Under the pieces are notes generated by a model. It did not search any database and had not been told where the DNA came from. It worked only from the letters and a program-made list of their open reading frames with translations. A program made the position numbers and the translations under genes. DNA of 64,000 nucleotides from Paenibacillus sp. JDR-2 (GTDB lineage: Bacteria; Bacillota; Bacilli; Paenibacillales; Paenibacillaceae): assembly GCF_000023585.1 (NCBI RefSeq), contig NC_012914.1:4804001-4868000 (forward strand), given 5' to 3'. Below, piece after piece: positions 26,000 through 34,782 of the stretch (position 1 is the first letter of the stretch; each line of letters opens with the position of its first letter).

Positions 26000-27148
26000 T
26001 TAATTTGCGTCCCGGAATTCGCTTGGAGACAAACCCACCTTCTTTTTGAAAATTTGACTGAAATAACGAGAGTCCTGGTAGCCTACTCGTTCGGCGACCT
26101 CGTAGTTTCTTAAATGCGTCTGCTTGAGCAGTTTTTTGGCATGGGATATTCGGATGCGGGTTAGATGCTCGATAAATGTGACACCCATTTTTGATTTGAA
26201 TAAGGAGCTCAAATAGGCGGGGGTAATGAATACTTTATCGGCGACGTAGTGCAAGGATGCCTTATCGTATTCCTCCTCCATTAATGTAACCGCTTTCTTT
26301 ACTAGGTTGCGATTCAGGCTGTCGGAGGCGCTAGGCGTACCTCCCCATCCTTTTATCGCCTTGCACACGGCATCTGTCATCTCTTCCAGTGTATTCATCT
26401 GCGTAAGCGCCGTAATATCGGGCGTGCTGCATAGATGGGACTGGCCTAGCTCGTATTTGACCCGCAGCTGCAGACTGACCAGGAGCTGAAGCGTCGCGTC
26501 GACGACTTTTTTGACAGGCAGAGGTCCGTTTCGAATGAGCTTCCCGTAAAAGTCTTCCACCGCTTGCCGGGTTGTTGCATATTCGGTGTTAGAATCGCGG
26601 GTCAGGATGTGCAGGAGCTCGTCTTCCCTTTCTAGGGGGTACTCGGCGTCCATTGTATACTCGGGAATACTGCTGAAGTAAATGGGCTGTGAATGTTTTT
26701 GGTAGAATCGGTGATTCATTGCGAAGAGGGCTTGCTCGTATCCGTGATGCAGACTTGATAATTGCGAAGTAGGATTGCTGATGCCTAGCGAGATCAATTG
26801 AGGGTTAAAGCTATGCTCTTGCTTGCAAATGCTGCCGTACAGCTTCATGACGGATTCGCGGTCGTCCCAGGAGAAAATGACTCCGACGTTTCCCCTGTCA
26901 TCCGGCAGAATAGCAGTGTTGTCTGCTCCATAACGCTTGATAAACGCATACAGTTCATCCACAGCGTATCTTCGGGACCATAAATCCGCCTCTGCGCTGC
27001 TAACGCAAAACAGGGCTAGAGCCGGGTAGGAATAATAAGCGTGCAGCCCGCTCTCTTCCAGCCTCCTCTTCATTTCTCCGGCTTCAAAGCTTCTGCCGGG
27101 GAGCAGGTCGTTTAGCGTCTGGATACGATCCATTACCCCTTGCTTCAT
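26000..27148 (-). CDS. AraC-family transcriptional regulator
   Basis: A 382-residue regulator with two AraC helix-turn-helix units at the C-terminus (about 285-382): YDKASLHYVADKVFITPAYLSSLFKSKMGVTFIEHLTRIRISHAKKLL and EVAERVGYQDSRYFSQIFKKKVGLSPSEFR. The N-terminal 270 residues have no receiver domain and resemble the middle region of YesN/YesS-type regulators. ATG at 27148 has AGGAG 8 nt upstream. It lies between the GntR gene and uxuA and probably activates the uronate or ABC genes nearby; the effector is unknown. Confidence 0.88.
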   Translation of the reverse strand: MKQGVMDRIQTLNDLLPGRSFEAGEMKRRLEESGLHAYYSYPALALFCVSSAEADLWSRRYAVDELYAFIKRYGADNTAILPDDRGNVGVIFSWDDRESVMKLYGSICKQEHSFNPQLISLGISNPTSQLSSLHHGYEQALFAMNHRFYQKHSQPIYFSSIPEYTMDAEYPLEREDELLHILTRDSNTEYATTRQAVEDFYGKLIRNGPLPVKKVVDATLQLLVSLQLRVKYELGQSHLCSTPDITALTQMNTLEEMTDAVCKAIKGWGGTPSASDSLNRNLVKKAVTLMEEEYDKASLHYVADKVFITPAYLSSLFKSKMGVTFIEHLTRIRISHAKKLLKQTHLRNYEVAERVGYQDSRYFSQIFKKKVGLSPSEFRDAN

Positions 27149-27200
27149 AATCGGCACTCCTCTCTTGTGAAAGGATGAATAAAAGATTGTGGCTGATGGG

Positions 27201-27854
27201 CTACTCTCCGGTATAGTTTTTATAGAAATCCAATCCCCTTATCAGATTCGTTTCCGTCTTATCGACGTCGCCTGATTTGATCAGATCCAATATTTCGGTA
27301 TGGGAGTCAGAAAGAGTATGGCCCGGGTGATCCTTGTTCGTTACCGTAATAAAGCGCATAACTTTCGTTTTGATGCTATTCCAAATGTCGTATAGAAGAT
27401 CATTGCCGCTCCTCAAATAAAAGTACCCGTGAAAGAGCATATCCAGTTCAACCAGCCGGTACGGATCGTCCTTGTCGATCGCTTCCCGCATGCCTTCAAT
27501 GACGCTTTCCAGGTAAGCAATATCCTTATCCTCCAGCACTTTCATCGCTCTGCGAAGCGCCTGACCTTCGACCATTTGCCGGAGCTCGTAAATGTCTCGT
27601 ATCTCCTTGGCTGTAATCTCGGAAACAGCCGAGCCTTTATTCATTTTGCCGACAATAAGACCTTCCTGCTTCAGTCTCTCGAGCGCCTCCCTAACCGGTG
27701 CTTGACTGACGCTGAATTGCTTGGCGATATCCAAAACGATCATGCGGTGTCCGGGCAGCAGTTCACCCTTCATAATTTTTCTCTTTAAGGCGATATAGAC
27801 ATGCTCGCTAAGAGAGATTGGACTTTGCTCTGAACTGGCTGTTTCGATGGACAC
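27201..27854 (-). CDS. GntR/FCD-family transcriptional regulator
   Basis: A 217-residue FadR-subfamily repressor: N-terminal winged helix (about 15-80; RMIVLDIAKQFSVSQAPVREALERLKQEGLIVGKMNKGSAV) and an all-helical FCD ligand domain with putative metal-binding residues D137 and H141 (LDMLFHGYFY) and H191/H196-like residues in SDSHTEIL. Such proteins commonly sense sugar acids (UxuR, ExuR). It starts with GTG at 27854, preceded by AAGGTGG. It is divergent from the SDR-enolase-RraA-AKR operon and likely binds the 17-bp palindrome between them. Confidence 0.9.
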   Translation of the reverse strand: MSIETASSEQSPISLSEHVYIALKRKIMKGELLPGHRMIVLDIAKQFSVSQAPVREALERLKQEGLIVGKMNKGSAVSEITAKEIRDIYELRQMVEGQALRRAMKVLEDKDIAYLESVIEGMREAIDKDDPYRLVELDMLFHGYFYLRSGNDLLYDIWNSIKTKVMRFITVTNKDHPGHTLSDSHTEILDLIKSGDVDKTETNLIRGLDFYKNYTGE

Positions 27855-27891
27855 GGGCTCTCACCACCTTGAAATTTGGAAATTTTGTGGA

Positions 27892-27908
27892 TTATCGATA
27901 ATCGATAA
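27892..27908. promoter_or_regulatory. 17-bp perfect palindrome, GntR operator candidate
   Basis: TTATCGATAATCGATAA (8-bp arms, 1-bp centre) lies 37 bp upstream of the GntR gene start and about 200 bp upstream of the divergent SDR operon. It is the only strong palindrome in this intergenic region. Confidence 0.6.
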
Positions 27909-28104
27909 TTCGATGCTATTCGCTTCGGACGGGAAAGTCAAGATGAAAATTTCCCACCTTTTTCAAGTCTTATCAACCGTAAAAAAACAAACAAAATCAT
28001 AATTTTAAGGCATGGCTTTTTGCTTCAATCGGTCGGTAAGATGGTCATGTAAAGCAAATCGCCTGCCGAAGAGAGTCCAGGATTCATGAGGGGGTGTATA
28101 TCGT

Positions 28105-28902
28105 TTGAAGAGGAAAGTGGTCTTTATCGCGGATGCCGACAGCTGGTCCGCCGAGGAACTTATCGCACGGTTTAGCCAGGATGGCGCGAATCTCATTTTG
28201 AACAGTTTTCAAGAGGATAAGGAATGGGACAACGTGCTCGCGTCCTGCTCAGCCGCAGGCTCAAACTTGCATGTTACCCATGCCGATCTTAGCAGCAGCG
28301 GCGACTTATCGACGATGCTGGATCAGGCTGAGGAGCTGCTTGGCCCCGTCGACGTCATGATCTACAATCGCGGTGCGATAAGTCCCGCCTCCGTCGAAAG
28401 CTGCGAAGAAACGGAGTTTGTCGAAATCATGCGAAAAAACGCCAAATCCGCTTTCTTCTGTACCCAAGCGATAGGTAAACGGATGGCGGCAAGAGGCTTC
28501 GGAAGCATGATTTTCGTCAGCTCTATTCATAACGAGAAGCCTACTGGATCGTCCTTCACTTACAGCATCTCGCAAGGAGCCGTGAAGATGCTGGCTCATG
28601 AAGCAGCGTTATTTCTCGGCCGATCCGGCATCCGCGTCAATGTAATTGAGATGGGCCCGGTCGAAGGCTCGGATATGGCGTTCCAAAGCCCGGTTTCCGG
28701 ACTTTATGACGATTACCGTTATAAGGTGCCAAGCACAAAGCTCGGGACGGCTAGCGATTTGGCCGAGCTTGCCTTCTTCCTTGCCGGAGAGGAAGCCGGT
28801 TATTTGAACGGAGCCGATATCCGGCTGGACGGCGGTTTTCTCCTGCATTATATGGATCATCGCATGAACAAACCGGCCGAGGAGGCGACGCGAACGCCAT
28901 GA
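28105..28902 (+). CDS. divergent SDR-fold protein with lost signature motifs
   Basis: A 265-residue short-chain dehydrogenase/reductase homologue. The fold is recognisable (VVFIADADSW start, DVMIYNRGAIS, MIFVSSIHNEKPTGSSFTYSISQGAVKMLAHEAALFLGRSGIRVNVIEMGPVEG, GADIRLDGGFLL). However, the TGxxxGxG dinucleotide motif is replaced by ADADSWSA, NNAG by YNRG, and YxxxK by Y153-SIS-Q157. It may be catalytically inactive or use a different mechanism. TTG start at 28105 with GAGGGGGTG upstream. It opens a five-gene operon and overlaps the next, intact SDR by 4 bp. A regulatory or heteromeric partner role is possible. Confidence 0.82.
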   Translation: MKRKVVFIADADSWSAEELIARFSQDGANLILNSFQEDKEWDNVLASCSAAGSNLHVTHADLSSSGDLSTMLDQAEELLGPVDVMIYNRGAISPASVESCEETEFVEIMRKNAKSAFFCTQAIGKRMAARGFGSMIFVSSIHNEKPTGSSFTYSISQGAVKMLAHEAALFLGRSGIRVNVIEMGPVEGSDMAFQSPVSGLYDDYRYKVPSTKLGTASDLAELAFFLAGEEAGYLNGADIRLDGGFLLHYMDHRMNKPAEEATRTP

Positions 28903-29642
28903 GCCACAGCTTGATAGGAAAATCGGCACTTGTCACCGGCGCGGGAACGGGCATCGGCAAAGGTATTGCCTTAGCGCTGGCAAAGCGCGGCGCGAAGGTT
29001 GCCATTCACTATAATTCCAGCGATGCCGGAGCCAAAGATACGCAGCATCAAATCGAAGAGCTTGGCGGCGAGTGCATAACCGTGCAAGCCGACGTCGCCG
29101 ACCGGGGGCAGGTTATCCGCATGGTCGACACGGCTGCAGCTGAGCTTGGCGGCATAGACATTCTGGTCAACAATGCCGCTCTTCAGTTAAACATCCCTTG
29201 GTTTGAATATACGGAAGAACTATACGACCGCGTCATGAACATTAACCTTAAAGGGTACTGGCAATGCATGCAGACGGTTATCCCTTACATGAAGGAACGG
29301 CATTTTGGCCGCATTATTAACATTTCCTCCGTGCATGGCAAAAGACCTACCGATTTCGACGTTGTGTACTGCATGTCGAAAGGCGGCATCAAAATGCTCG
29401 GGAGGGAAAGCGCTATTGAGCTAGCACGTTATGGCATAACGGTCAATACAATCGCGCCCGGTGCGGTCGACGTAGGCAAGTTCAAGGCATCGCATAAGGA
29501 ACCAAACCGCAAAAAATTCCCGCTTGGACGCGTCGGACTACCTGAGGACATTGCTTCACTAGCCTGCTACGTGGCCTCTGACGAAGCTTCGTTTATGACC
29601 GGCTCCACCATCCGCGTGGATGGTGCCGGCATGTTGATGTAA
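28899..29642 (+). CDS. SDR-family oxidoreductase
   Basis: A 247-residue classical short-chain dehydrogenase with all motifs: TGAGTGIG cofactor loop near residue 14, NNAA at the end of beta-4, catalytic Ser in NISSVHG and YCMSK, and the C-terminal GSTIRVDGAGML. The loop Ser/Asn after beta-2 (HYNSSDAG) is more typical of NADP-preferring enzymes, but this is tentative. Homologues include glucose 1-dehydrogenase- and gluconate/fructuronate-type reductases. The start overlaps the preceding divergent SDR gene by 4 bp (ATGA). In this operon it probably oxidises or reduces a sugar or sugar acid; it could stand in for a fructuronate reductase. Confidence 0.92.
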   Translation: MSHSLIGKSALVTGAGTGIGKGIALALAKRGAKVAIHYNSSDAGAKDTQHQIEELGGECITVQADVADRGQVIRMVDTAAAELGGIDILVNNAALQLNIPWFEYTEELYDRVMNINLKGYWQCMQTVIPYMKERHFGRIINISSVHGKRPTDFDVVYCMSKGGIKMLGRESAIELARYGITVNTIAPGAVDVGKFKASHKEPNRKKFPLGRVGLPEDIASLACYVASDEASFMTGSTIRVDGAGMLM

Positions 29643-29681
29643 TCCATTGTTTATCCCAAATTCCGCAAAGGAGCAATGCCC

Positions 29682-31067
29682 ATGACTCAACAGGAAACCT
29701 ATGAAAGCACGTTAGCCCACGTCAATACCTACTCCACCCCTTCGGAGCTTCGCATTACCGACATTCGTTTTGCCGATATCGCGGGCGCTCCAATGCACTG
29801 CAGCTTGATCAAGGTGTTCACGAACCAAGGCATCGTTGGTTTCGGCGAGGTACGCGATGGCGCCGACAAACAGTTTGCCCTTCAGCTAAAAAGCAGGCTG
29901 CTGGGCGAAAATCCGTGCAATATCGACAAGCTGTTCCGCAGAATCAAACAATTCGGCGGACAGTCCAGGCAAGGCGGCGGCGTGAGCGGCATTGAGATCG
30001 CGCTATGGGATATCGCCGGCAAGGCTTACGGCATGCCCATCTATCAAATGCTTGGCGGTAAATTCCGCGACAAGATCCGCATGTATTGCGATACCGACGT
30101 CGACGGCAAAGATACGGGAAAAGCCATGGGTCTGGCGCTGCAAAAAAGAATGGAACAAGGCTACACCTTCCTAAAGATGGATCTGGGCATCAATCAAATT
30201 ATAAACGAGCCCGGAACGTTAAGCGCCCCGCTTGGCTTCTTGGAGGAAATGAAAGCGCTGTCCAAATCCTGGTATTCCCGAAAGCATGCGAACCTCACGG
30301 AGCATCAGCTGCGGGAAATACGCAGCCGCCACTACGATATTTATAATATCGCTCATCCGTTTACGGGCATTCACGTGACCGAGAAAGGTCTCGACATGCT
30401 GGAACAATACGTAGCCGACGTTCGTATGGTCGTCGGCTACGAAGTACCTCTTGCCGTAGACCATTTCGGGCACATCGGCTTGCAGGATTGCATCAAGCTG
30501 GGCCGCCGCATCGAAAAATACAATCTGGCTTGGATGGAAGACATGATTCCGTGGCAATACGCGAATCAATACGCACAGCTTGCAAGCGCGGTGACGACTC
30601 CGATCTGCACCGGAGAAGACATCTATCTCAAGGAGAACTTCAAACCGCTCCTGGAATCCGGCGGCGTATCCGTCATTCATCCAGACGTGCTTACGACGGG
30701 CGGTATTCTGGAAACGAAGAAAATCGGCGACATGGCCCAGGAATACGGCGTCGCGATGGCCATCCATATGGCGGAGAGCCCCATTGCCTGCCTCGCAGCC
30801 GTACATGCAGCAGCCGCCACGGAAAACTTCCTGGCGCTCGAATACCATTCCGTCGATGTGGAATGGTGGGACGATCTCATCGTCAGCAAGCTGCCAAAGC
30901 CGCTGGTTCAGAATGGCTTCATTCATGTGCCTGATGCGCCGGGACTTGGCATCGAAGCGCTTAACGACGAGGTTATCGCACAGCATCTGCACCCGGAAAT
31001 TCCAGGATTGTGGCTCCCTACCGACGAATGGAACGGCTACTGGTCCAACGACCGGCTTTGGAGCTAG
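29682..31067 (+). CDS. enolase-superfamily sugar acid dehydratase, with large insertion
   Basis: A 461-residue mandelate-racemase/muconate-lactonising-type enzyme. The capping domain (about 25-130) is followed by a barrel with K165-x-D167 (FLKMDLG), metal ligands D260 (AVDHFGH), E286 (WMEDMIPW) and E312 (TGEDIY), and a His-Asp dyad H362 (AIHMAESP) / D335 (HPDVLTTGG). This fits an acid-sugar dehydratase that makes a 2-keto-3-deoxy acid. Between the KxD strand and the first metal ligand is an extra segment (about 172-255, including YNIAHPFTGIHVTEKG) much longer than usual. ATG at 29682 is chosen because AAAGGAG lies 8 nt upstream. Substrate unknown. Confidence 0.86.
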   Translation: MTQQETYESTLAHVNTYSTPSELRITDIRFADIAGAPMHCSLIKVFTNQGIVGFGEVRDGADKQFALQLKSRLLGENPCNIDKLFRRIKQFGGQSRQGGGVSGIEIALWDIAGKAYGMPIYQMLGGKFRDKIRMYCDTDVDGKDTGKAMGLALQKRMEQGYTFLKMDLGINQIINEPGTLSAPLGFLEEMKALSKSWYSRKHANLTEHQLREIRSRHYDIYNIAHPFTGIHVTEKGLDMLEQYVADVRMVVGYEVPLAVDHFGHIGLQDCIKLGRRIEKYNLAWMEDMIPWQYANQYAQLASAVTTPICTGEDIYLKENFKPLLESGGVSVIHPDVLTTGGILETKKIGDMAQEYGVAMAIHMAESPIACLAAVHAAAATENFLALEYHSVDVEWWDDLIVSKLPKPLVQNGFIHVPDAPGLGIEALNDEVIAQHLHPEIPGLWLPTDEWNGYWSNDRLWS

Positions 31068-31103
31068 CAGTGAAATCAAAAAAAATAAAGCGAGGTGTCC
31101 GAT

Positions 31104-32009
31104 ATGAAATTTAATAATGCAGAAGATACGATTCAGCTGTCGCCGCTATGGCAAGGCGAGCGCTTCCCGGACGGCCGTCCCAAAGTACCGTCCAGCGTGC
31201 TTGGCCGATTAAGCAGGATTACGCTTGAGGAAGCTTGGGGACCGCTGTGGTCGAGAGGATATCATTATCAATTCGAGGGCGATTTCAAGATCATTCATCC
31301 GAACAAAGTGATGGTGGGCCGCGCGGTTACGGCCGTCATGGTGCCCAAGCGTCCGGATTTGCATGATACGCTGCTGAATTACGGCCATGAGCAAGAGGAT
31401 CGCAGAGGCTTTTTCAACCAATGGGTGATCGATTCGCTGGAGGAAGAGGATGTCGCCGTTATCGATATGTTCGATAAAATCTATCAAGGCACCTACGTAG
31501 GCGGTAACCTATCCACGGCTATATCAACCCGTACGAAGACCGGAGGCGCCGTTATTTGGGGCGGAATACGGGACAATCAGCAGGTTCAGCAAATCGAAAA
31601 CATTAATGTTTTCTATCGGGGCAGCGACCCGACCGCAATCGCCGACGTCACGATGGTTGGCATGAACGTTCCTGCCCGCATTGGCCGGGCCGTCTGCCTC
31701 CCCGGCGACGTCGTGCTTGGCACGCCGGCAGGCGTCATCTTCATCCCGGCCCACCTAGCGGAATTGACGGCAACCCATGCGGAAAAATCGCAAGTTCGCG
31801 ACGTGTTTGGTTTTGCCCGATTGAACAGCAGAACTTATACAACAGCACAAATCGACGCATCTTGGACGACGGCCATGTGGCAGGACTTCATCCAATGGTT
31901 CGACACCGACAAAGCTGCCGTGCCTTACCGGCATTTGACCTGGGAGCAAGAGCTCGAAGAAGCGCGCCGCAATGAAAATAACGGTCCTTCCAGCGATGTC
32001 CGGTTATGA
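31104..32009 (+). CDS. RraA-family protein, possible 2-keto acid aldolase
   Basis: A 301-residue RraA/HMG-aldolase family protein. The core GGNLSTAISTRTKTGGAVIWGGIRD (about 137-161) supplies the Arg-Asp pair that binds metal and substrate in class II HMG aldolases. DVVLGTPAGVIFIPAHL follows. It is longer than RraA (about 160) or HMG aldolase (about 230), with extra N- and C-terminal segments. In this operon it could cleave the 2-keto-3-deoxy acid made by the dehydratase to pyruvate and an aldehyde; this is inference. ATG at 31104 has GAGGTG 6 nt upstream; a GTG at 31095 is less likely. Confidence 0.82.
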   Translation: MKFNNAEDTIQLSPLWQGERFPDGRPKVPSSVLGRLSRITLEEAWGPLWSRGYHYQFEGDFKIIHPNKVMVGRAVTAVMVPKRPDLHDTLLNYGHEQEDRRGFFNQWVIDSLEEEDVAVIDMFDKIYQGTYVGGNLSTAISTRTKTGGAVIWGGIRDNQQVQQIENINVFYRGSDPTAIADVTMVGMNVPARIGRAVCLPGDVVLGTPAGVIFIPAHLAELTATHAEKSQVRDVFGFARLNSRTYTTAQIDASWTTAMWQDFIQWFDTDKAAVPYRHLTWEQELEEARRNENNGPSSDVRL

Positions 32010-32040
32010 GGTAAAATAGGAATAAAAAGGAGCTTAATCG

Positions 32041-32949
32041 ATGGATAAAGCGATATTAGGCCGTACCGGGTTGCAGGTTACGAGATTAAGCTACGGCGCC
32101 ATGGAAATACGCGGTCCACGCGTATGGAATGGAAGACCGGTCGAGGACGCCGATGCGGGTCTCATCCTGAATACCGTGCTCGACGCTGGCATTAACCTGA
32201 TTGACACTTCTTACGATTACGGCCGCAGCGAAGAATTAATTGGCCGCTTCATCAGCCATCGCCGGGACGAGTTTATTCTGGCGACGAAATGCGGCTGCTG
32301 CGTCACAAACCGCGGCGAGCATGACGAGACGTCCCATATTTGGACGCGCGATAATTTGCTTCATAACATCGATACAAGCTTAAAGCGCATGAAAACCGAC
32401 TATGTCGACGTCTTGCAGCTGCATGGACCAACGGTGCAGCAAGCCGAGGAAGGCGCGCTGGTCGACGCGCTGAAGGAAATCCAAGCCAGCGGAAAAGCCC
32501 GTTACATCGGCGTATCCTCTTACCTTCCGAATCTTCCGGCCTTCGTAGATTGGGGAACGTTCGATACGTTCCAACTGCCCTACTCCGCGCTGGAACGCGA
32601 GCACGAGGACTGGGTGACGAAAGCAGCGGATACCGGAGCCGGCATCATCGTACGCGGCGGCGTTGGCCAAGGCGAACCGGGTATCGGGCGAGGCTCGGAG
32701 GAACGATGGAGCGCATGGGAGCAGGCCAAGCTGGACGAATTATTGGAGCATGGCGAGCAACGGACCGGGTTTCTGCTGCGATTCACCTTGTCCCACCCTT
32801 CCATGACGACAACGATCGTTGGCACCAAGAATCCCTCCCATTTGGCAGAAAATCTCCGTTACGCCGAGCTTGGCCCGCTCCCAAGCGACGTCTACGAGGA
32901 AGCTAAAAAACGTCTGGACGCTATTGGAAGAACGGCAATTACGAAATAA
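32041..32949 (+). CDS. aldo/keto reductase
   Basis: A 302-residue NAD(P)H-dependent AKR. Signature residues are visible: MDKAILGRTGLQVTRLSYGAM at the N-terminus, D55 and Y60 in IDTSYDYGRSEELIG, Lys in LATKCG and His in LQLHG, with the cofactor-binding C-terminal TIVGTKNPSHLAENL. It is closer to the YqkF/YhdN-type AKR than to yeast xylose reductase. It is the last gene of the operon and may reduce the aldehyde produced by the RraA-type protein or act on the starting sugar. Start ATG with AGGAG upstream. A strong bidirectional terminator follows. Confidence 0.9.
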   Translation: MDKAILGRTGLQVTRLSYGAMEIRGPRVWNGRPVEDADAGLILNTVLDAGINLIDTSYDYGRSEELIGRFISHRRDEFILATKCGCCVTNRGEHDETSHIWTRDNLLHNIDTSLKRMKTDYVDVLQLHGPTVQQAEEGALVDALKEIQASGKARYIGVSSYLPNLPAFVDWGTFDTFQLPYSALEREHEDWVTKAADTGAGIIVRGGVGQGEPGIGRGSEERWSAWEQAKLDELLEHGEQRTGFLLRFTLSHPSMTTTIVGTKNPSHLAENLRYAELGPLPSDVYEEAKKRLDAIGRTAITK

Positions 32950-32951
32950 AT

Positions 32952-33004
32952 AAAAAAAGAAACGAGCCTTTGGAATTCAACTTCCATTGGCTCGTTTCTT
33001 TTTC
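32952..33004. terminator. bidirectional terminator between convergent operons
   Basis: AAAGAAACGAGCC and GGCTCGTTTCTTT pair, with A and T runs on both flanks, so it serves both the AKR gene and the convergent permease gene. Confidence 0.92.
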
Positions 33005-33013
33005 ATACACCAT

Positions 33014-33832
33014 TTACCCTTTAACGGATCCGGCTGTTAAGCCCCGAATGAAGCTTTTCGAGCCAATTGCGAATAGAACAAGCACCGGCAGCGTTCCGAT
33101 CGACAATCCCAGGATTTGCGCCGCAAGATCGGTTCTATACGCGGAGCCCAGCGTCGTGATGCCAAGCGGGATCGTGTACATTTCCGGCTTGTTAATGACG
33201 ATTAACGGCAGCAGGTAGTTATTCCACGACCAGAGGAAGACAAGCAGAGACAGCGTGGTCAATGCCGGATATATAAAGGACAACACGATCCGGAAGAAGA
33301 TCCCGAGATCCGAACAGCCGTCGATGCGTGCGCTCTCGATTACCTCGACCGGTACCGCGCCGCGGATGAACTGCGTCATCCAGTACACGCCAAATGCGTT
33401 TGCCACCCAAGGCAGGATGAGCGGCATCAAGGTATCGGAAAGGCTCAGATAGCGCATCTCGATAACATAAGCGACAAGGCCAAGCTGACCCGGAATCATC
33501 ATTGTCAGCAGTACGGCTCCGAAAATTTTCGATTTAAACCGGAAATCGTATTTTGCGAACGCAAACCCGGCAAGCGCGCTGACGAACACCGACAGCAGCG
33601 TGCTCGCAGCCGAGACGACAAAACTGTTCCAGTAGGCCAGATCAAACCGGCTCGCTGCGACCGTCTTGAAATTTTCCACGAGGTAGTTGCCCGGATAGAG
33701 TACGATTTTCGTAAAAAGGTCCTCGTTCCTGTATGTGCCCATTACAACCATAATATAGAACGGCAGCAAAGCGACGATCGACAACAGCGCGATACTGACC
33801 GTCGCGGTAACCGTACGCGATCGTGTGCTCAT
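33014..33832 (-). CDS. sugar ABC transporter permease, MalG type
   Basis: A 272-residue six-helix permease. The EAA loop is ESARIDGCSDLGIFFRIVLSFIYPAL and the C-terminus ends FIRGLTAGSVKG, the common MalG/LacG-type ending. Its ATG (33832) directly follows the TAA of the MalF-type gene, and GGAGG lies 8 nt upstream inside that gene. With the permease and the binding protein upstream it forms a CUT1-type importer without its own ATPase. It is last in the operon. Confidence 0.93.
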   Translation of the reverse strand: MSTRSRTVTATVSIALLSIVALLPFYIMVVMGTYRNEDLFTKIVLYPGNYLVENFKTVAASRFDLAYWNSFVVSAASTLLSVFVSALAGFAFAKYDFRFKSKIFGAVLLTMMIPGQLGLVAYVIEMRYLSLSDTLMPLILPWVANAFGVYWMTQFIRGAVPVEVIESARIDGCSDLGIFFRIVLSFIYPALTTLSLLVFLWSWNNYLLPLIVINKPEMYTIPLGITTLGSAYRTDLAAQILGLSIGTLPVLVLFAIGSKSFIRGLTAGSVKG

Positions 33833-34747
33833 TTAGGATTCCTCCCTGTAGAACTTGGTGCCAACAAACGAAAATACGGCAATAATGAAACAAAGTCCAT
33901 AAGCAATCGCCGCACCTAGTCCATAACGAGTTGTACTGCCGAAAGCCGTGTCATACATATTCCAGACGGTCGTCAGGCAGCAGCGTTCCGGTCCGCCGAT
34001 GACGGCAGACGCCGAGCCCATTCCTGCGCCGCCAAGCAGCAGCATTGGCTCCTCCAGCAATTGGAAGCCGCCGATGATTCCCGTAATGGCTACGAAGGTT
34101 GTAACCGGGCGAAGCAATGGCAGCGTTATGGTCCAGAAAGATTTCATGCCGGTCGCCCCGTCGACGGCAGCCGCTTCATGCAAATCCTTCGAAATGTTTG
34201 CAAGACCTGCCAGATAAAAGATCATCGTGTAGCCAAAGCCCTTCCAAAAAAGCATCAATATGATGACGATACGGGCATACATCGGTTCGCCAAGCCAATA
34301 GATCCCTTCGTCGATGAGACCGAATTCGAGCAGCAGCTTGTTGACGAAACCAGCCTGCCAATCGAACAACAGGTTGAACATGAGGCCGACTGCAACCGGC
34401 GTAACGATGTACGGCAGGAAGTTAACAAGCTGAAAAAAGGCTTTCCACTTCACGAATTTGCTGTAGAGCAGCGAAGCAATCGCAAGTCCGAAAGCCATCT
34501 GAAGCGGCAGCGACACGGCAACGAATAGCAGCGTATTCCCGACTGAGGTGAAGAAATAGGAGTCGGGATTAAACAGAAAGGCATAGTTGTCCAGCCCAAC
34601 GAACGTTTTTTTGCCAATTCCGTTCCAACTCGTCAGACTCACATAAAACGAAAACAGGATTGGAATCAGGCCAAAGGCCGCGTAAAACAGCATATAAGGT
34701 GACAGAAAAAGATACGGCGCCCATTTTCGCTTCACCACATCCATCAT
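33833..34747 (-). CDS. sugar ABC transporter permease, MalF type
   Basis: A 304-residue six-helix permease beginning KRKWAPYLFLSPYMLFYAAFGLIPILFSFYVSL, with the EAA loop HEAAAVDGATGMKSFWTITLPLLRPV. The operon is binding protein, MalF type, MalG type. Two tandem ATG codons (34747 and 34744) follow GGAG by 5 and 8 nt; either may be used, and a GTG at 34753 overlaps the site. A GC-rich hairpin in the gap to the binding-protein gene may lower permease expression relative to the binding protein. Confidence 0.92.
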   Translation of the reverse strand: MMDVVKRKWAPYLFLSPYMLFYAAFGLIPILFSFYVSLTSWNGIGKKTFVGLDNYAFLFNPDSYFFTSVGNTLLFVAVSLPLQMAFGLAIASLLYSKFVKWKAFFQLVNFLPYIVTPVAVGLMFNLLFDWQAGFVNKLLLEFGLIDEGIYWLGEPMYARIVIILMLFWKGFGYTMIFYLAGLANISKDLHEAAAVDGATGMKSFWTITLPLLRPVTTFVAITGIIGGFQLLEEPMLLLGGAGMGSASAVIGGPERCCLTTVWNMYDTAFGSTTRYGLGAAIAYGLCFIIAVFSFVGTKFYREES

Positions 34748-34782
34748 TCTCACTCCGATCGTTATAAGGTCACGGAAAGCGC

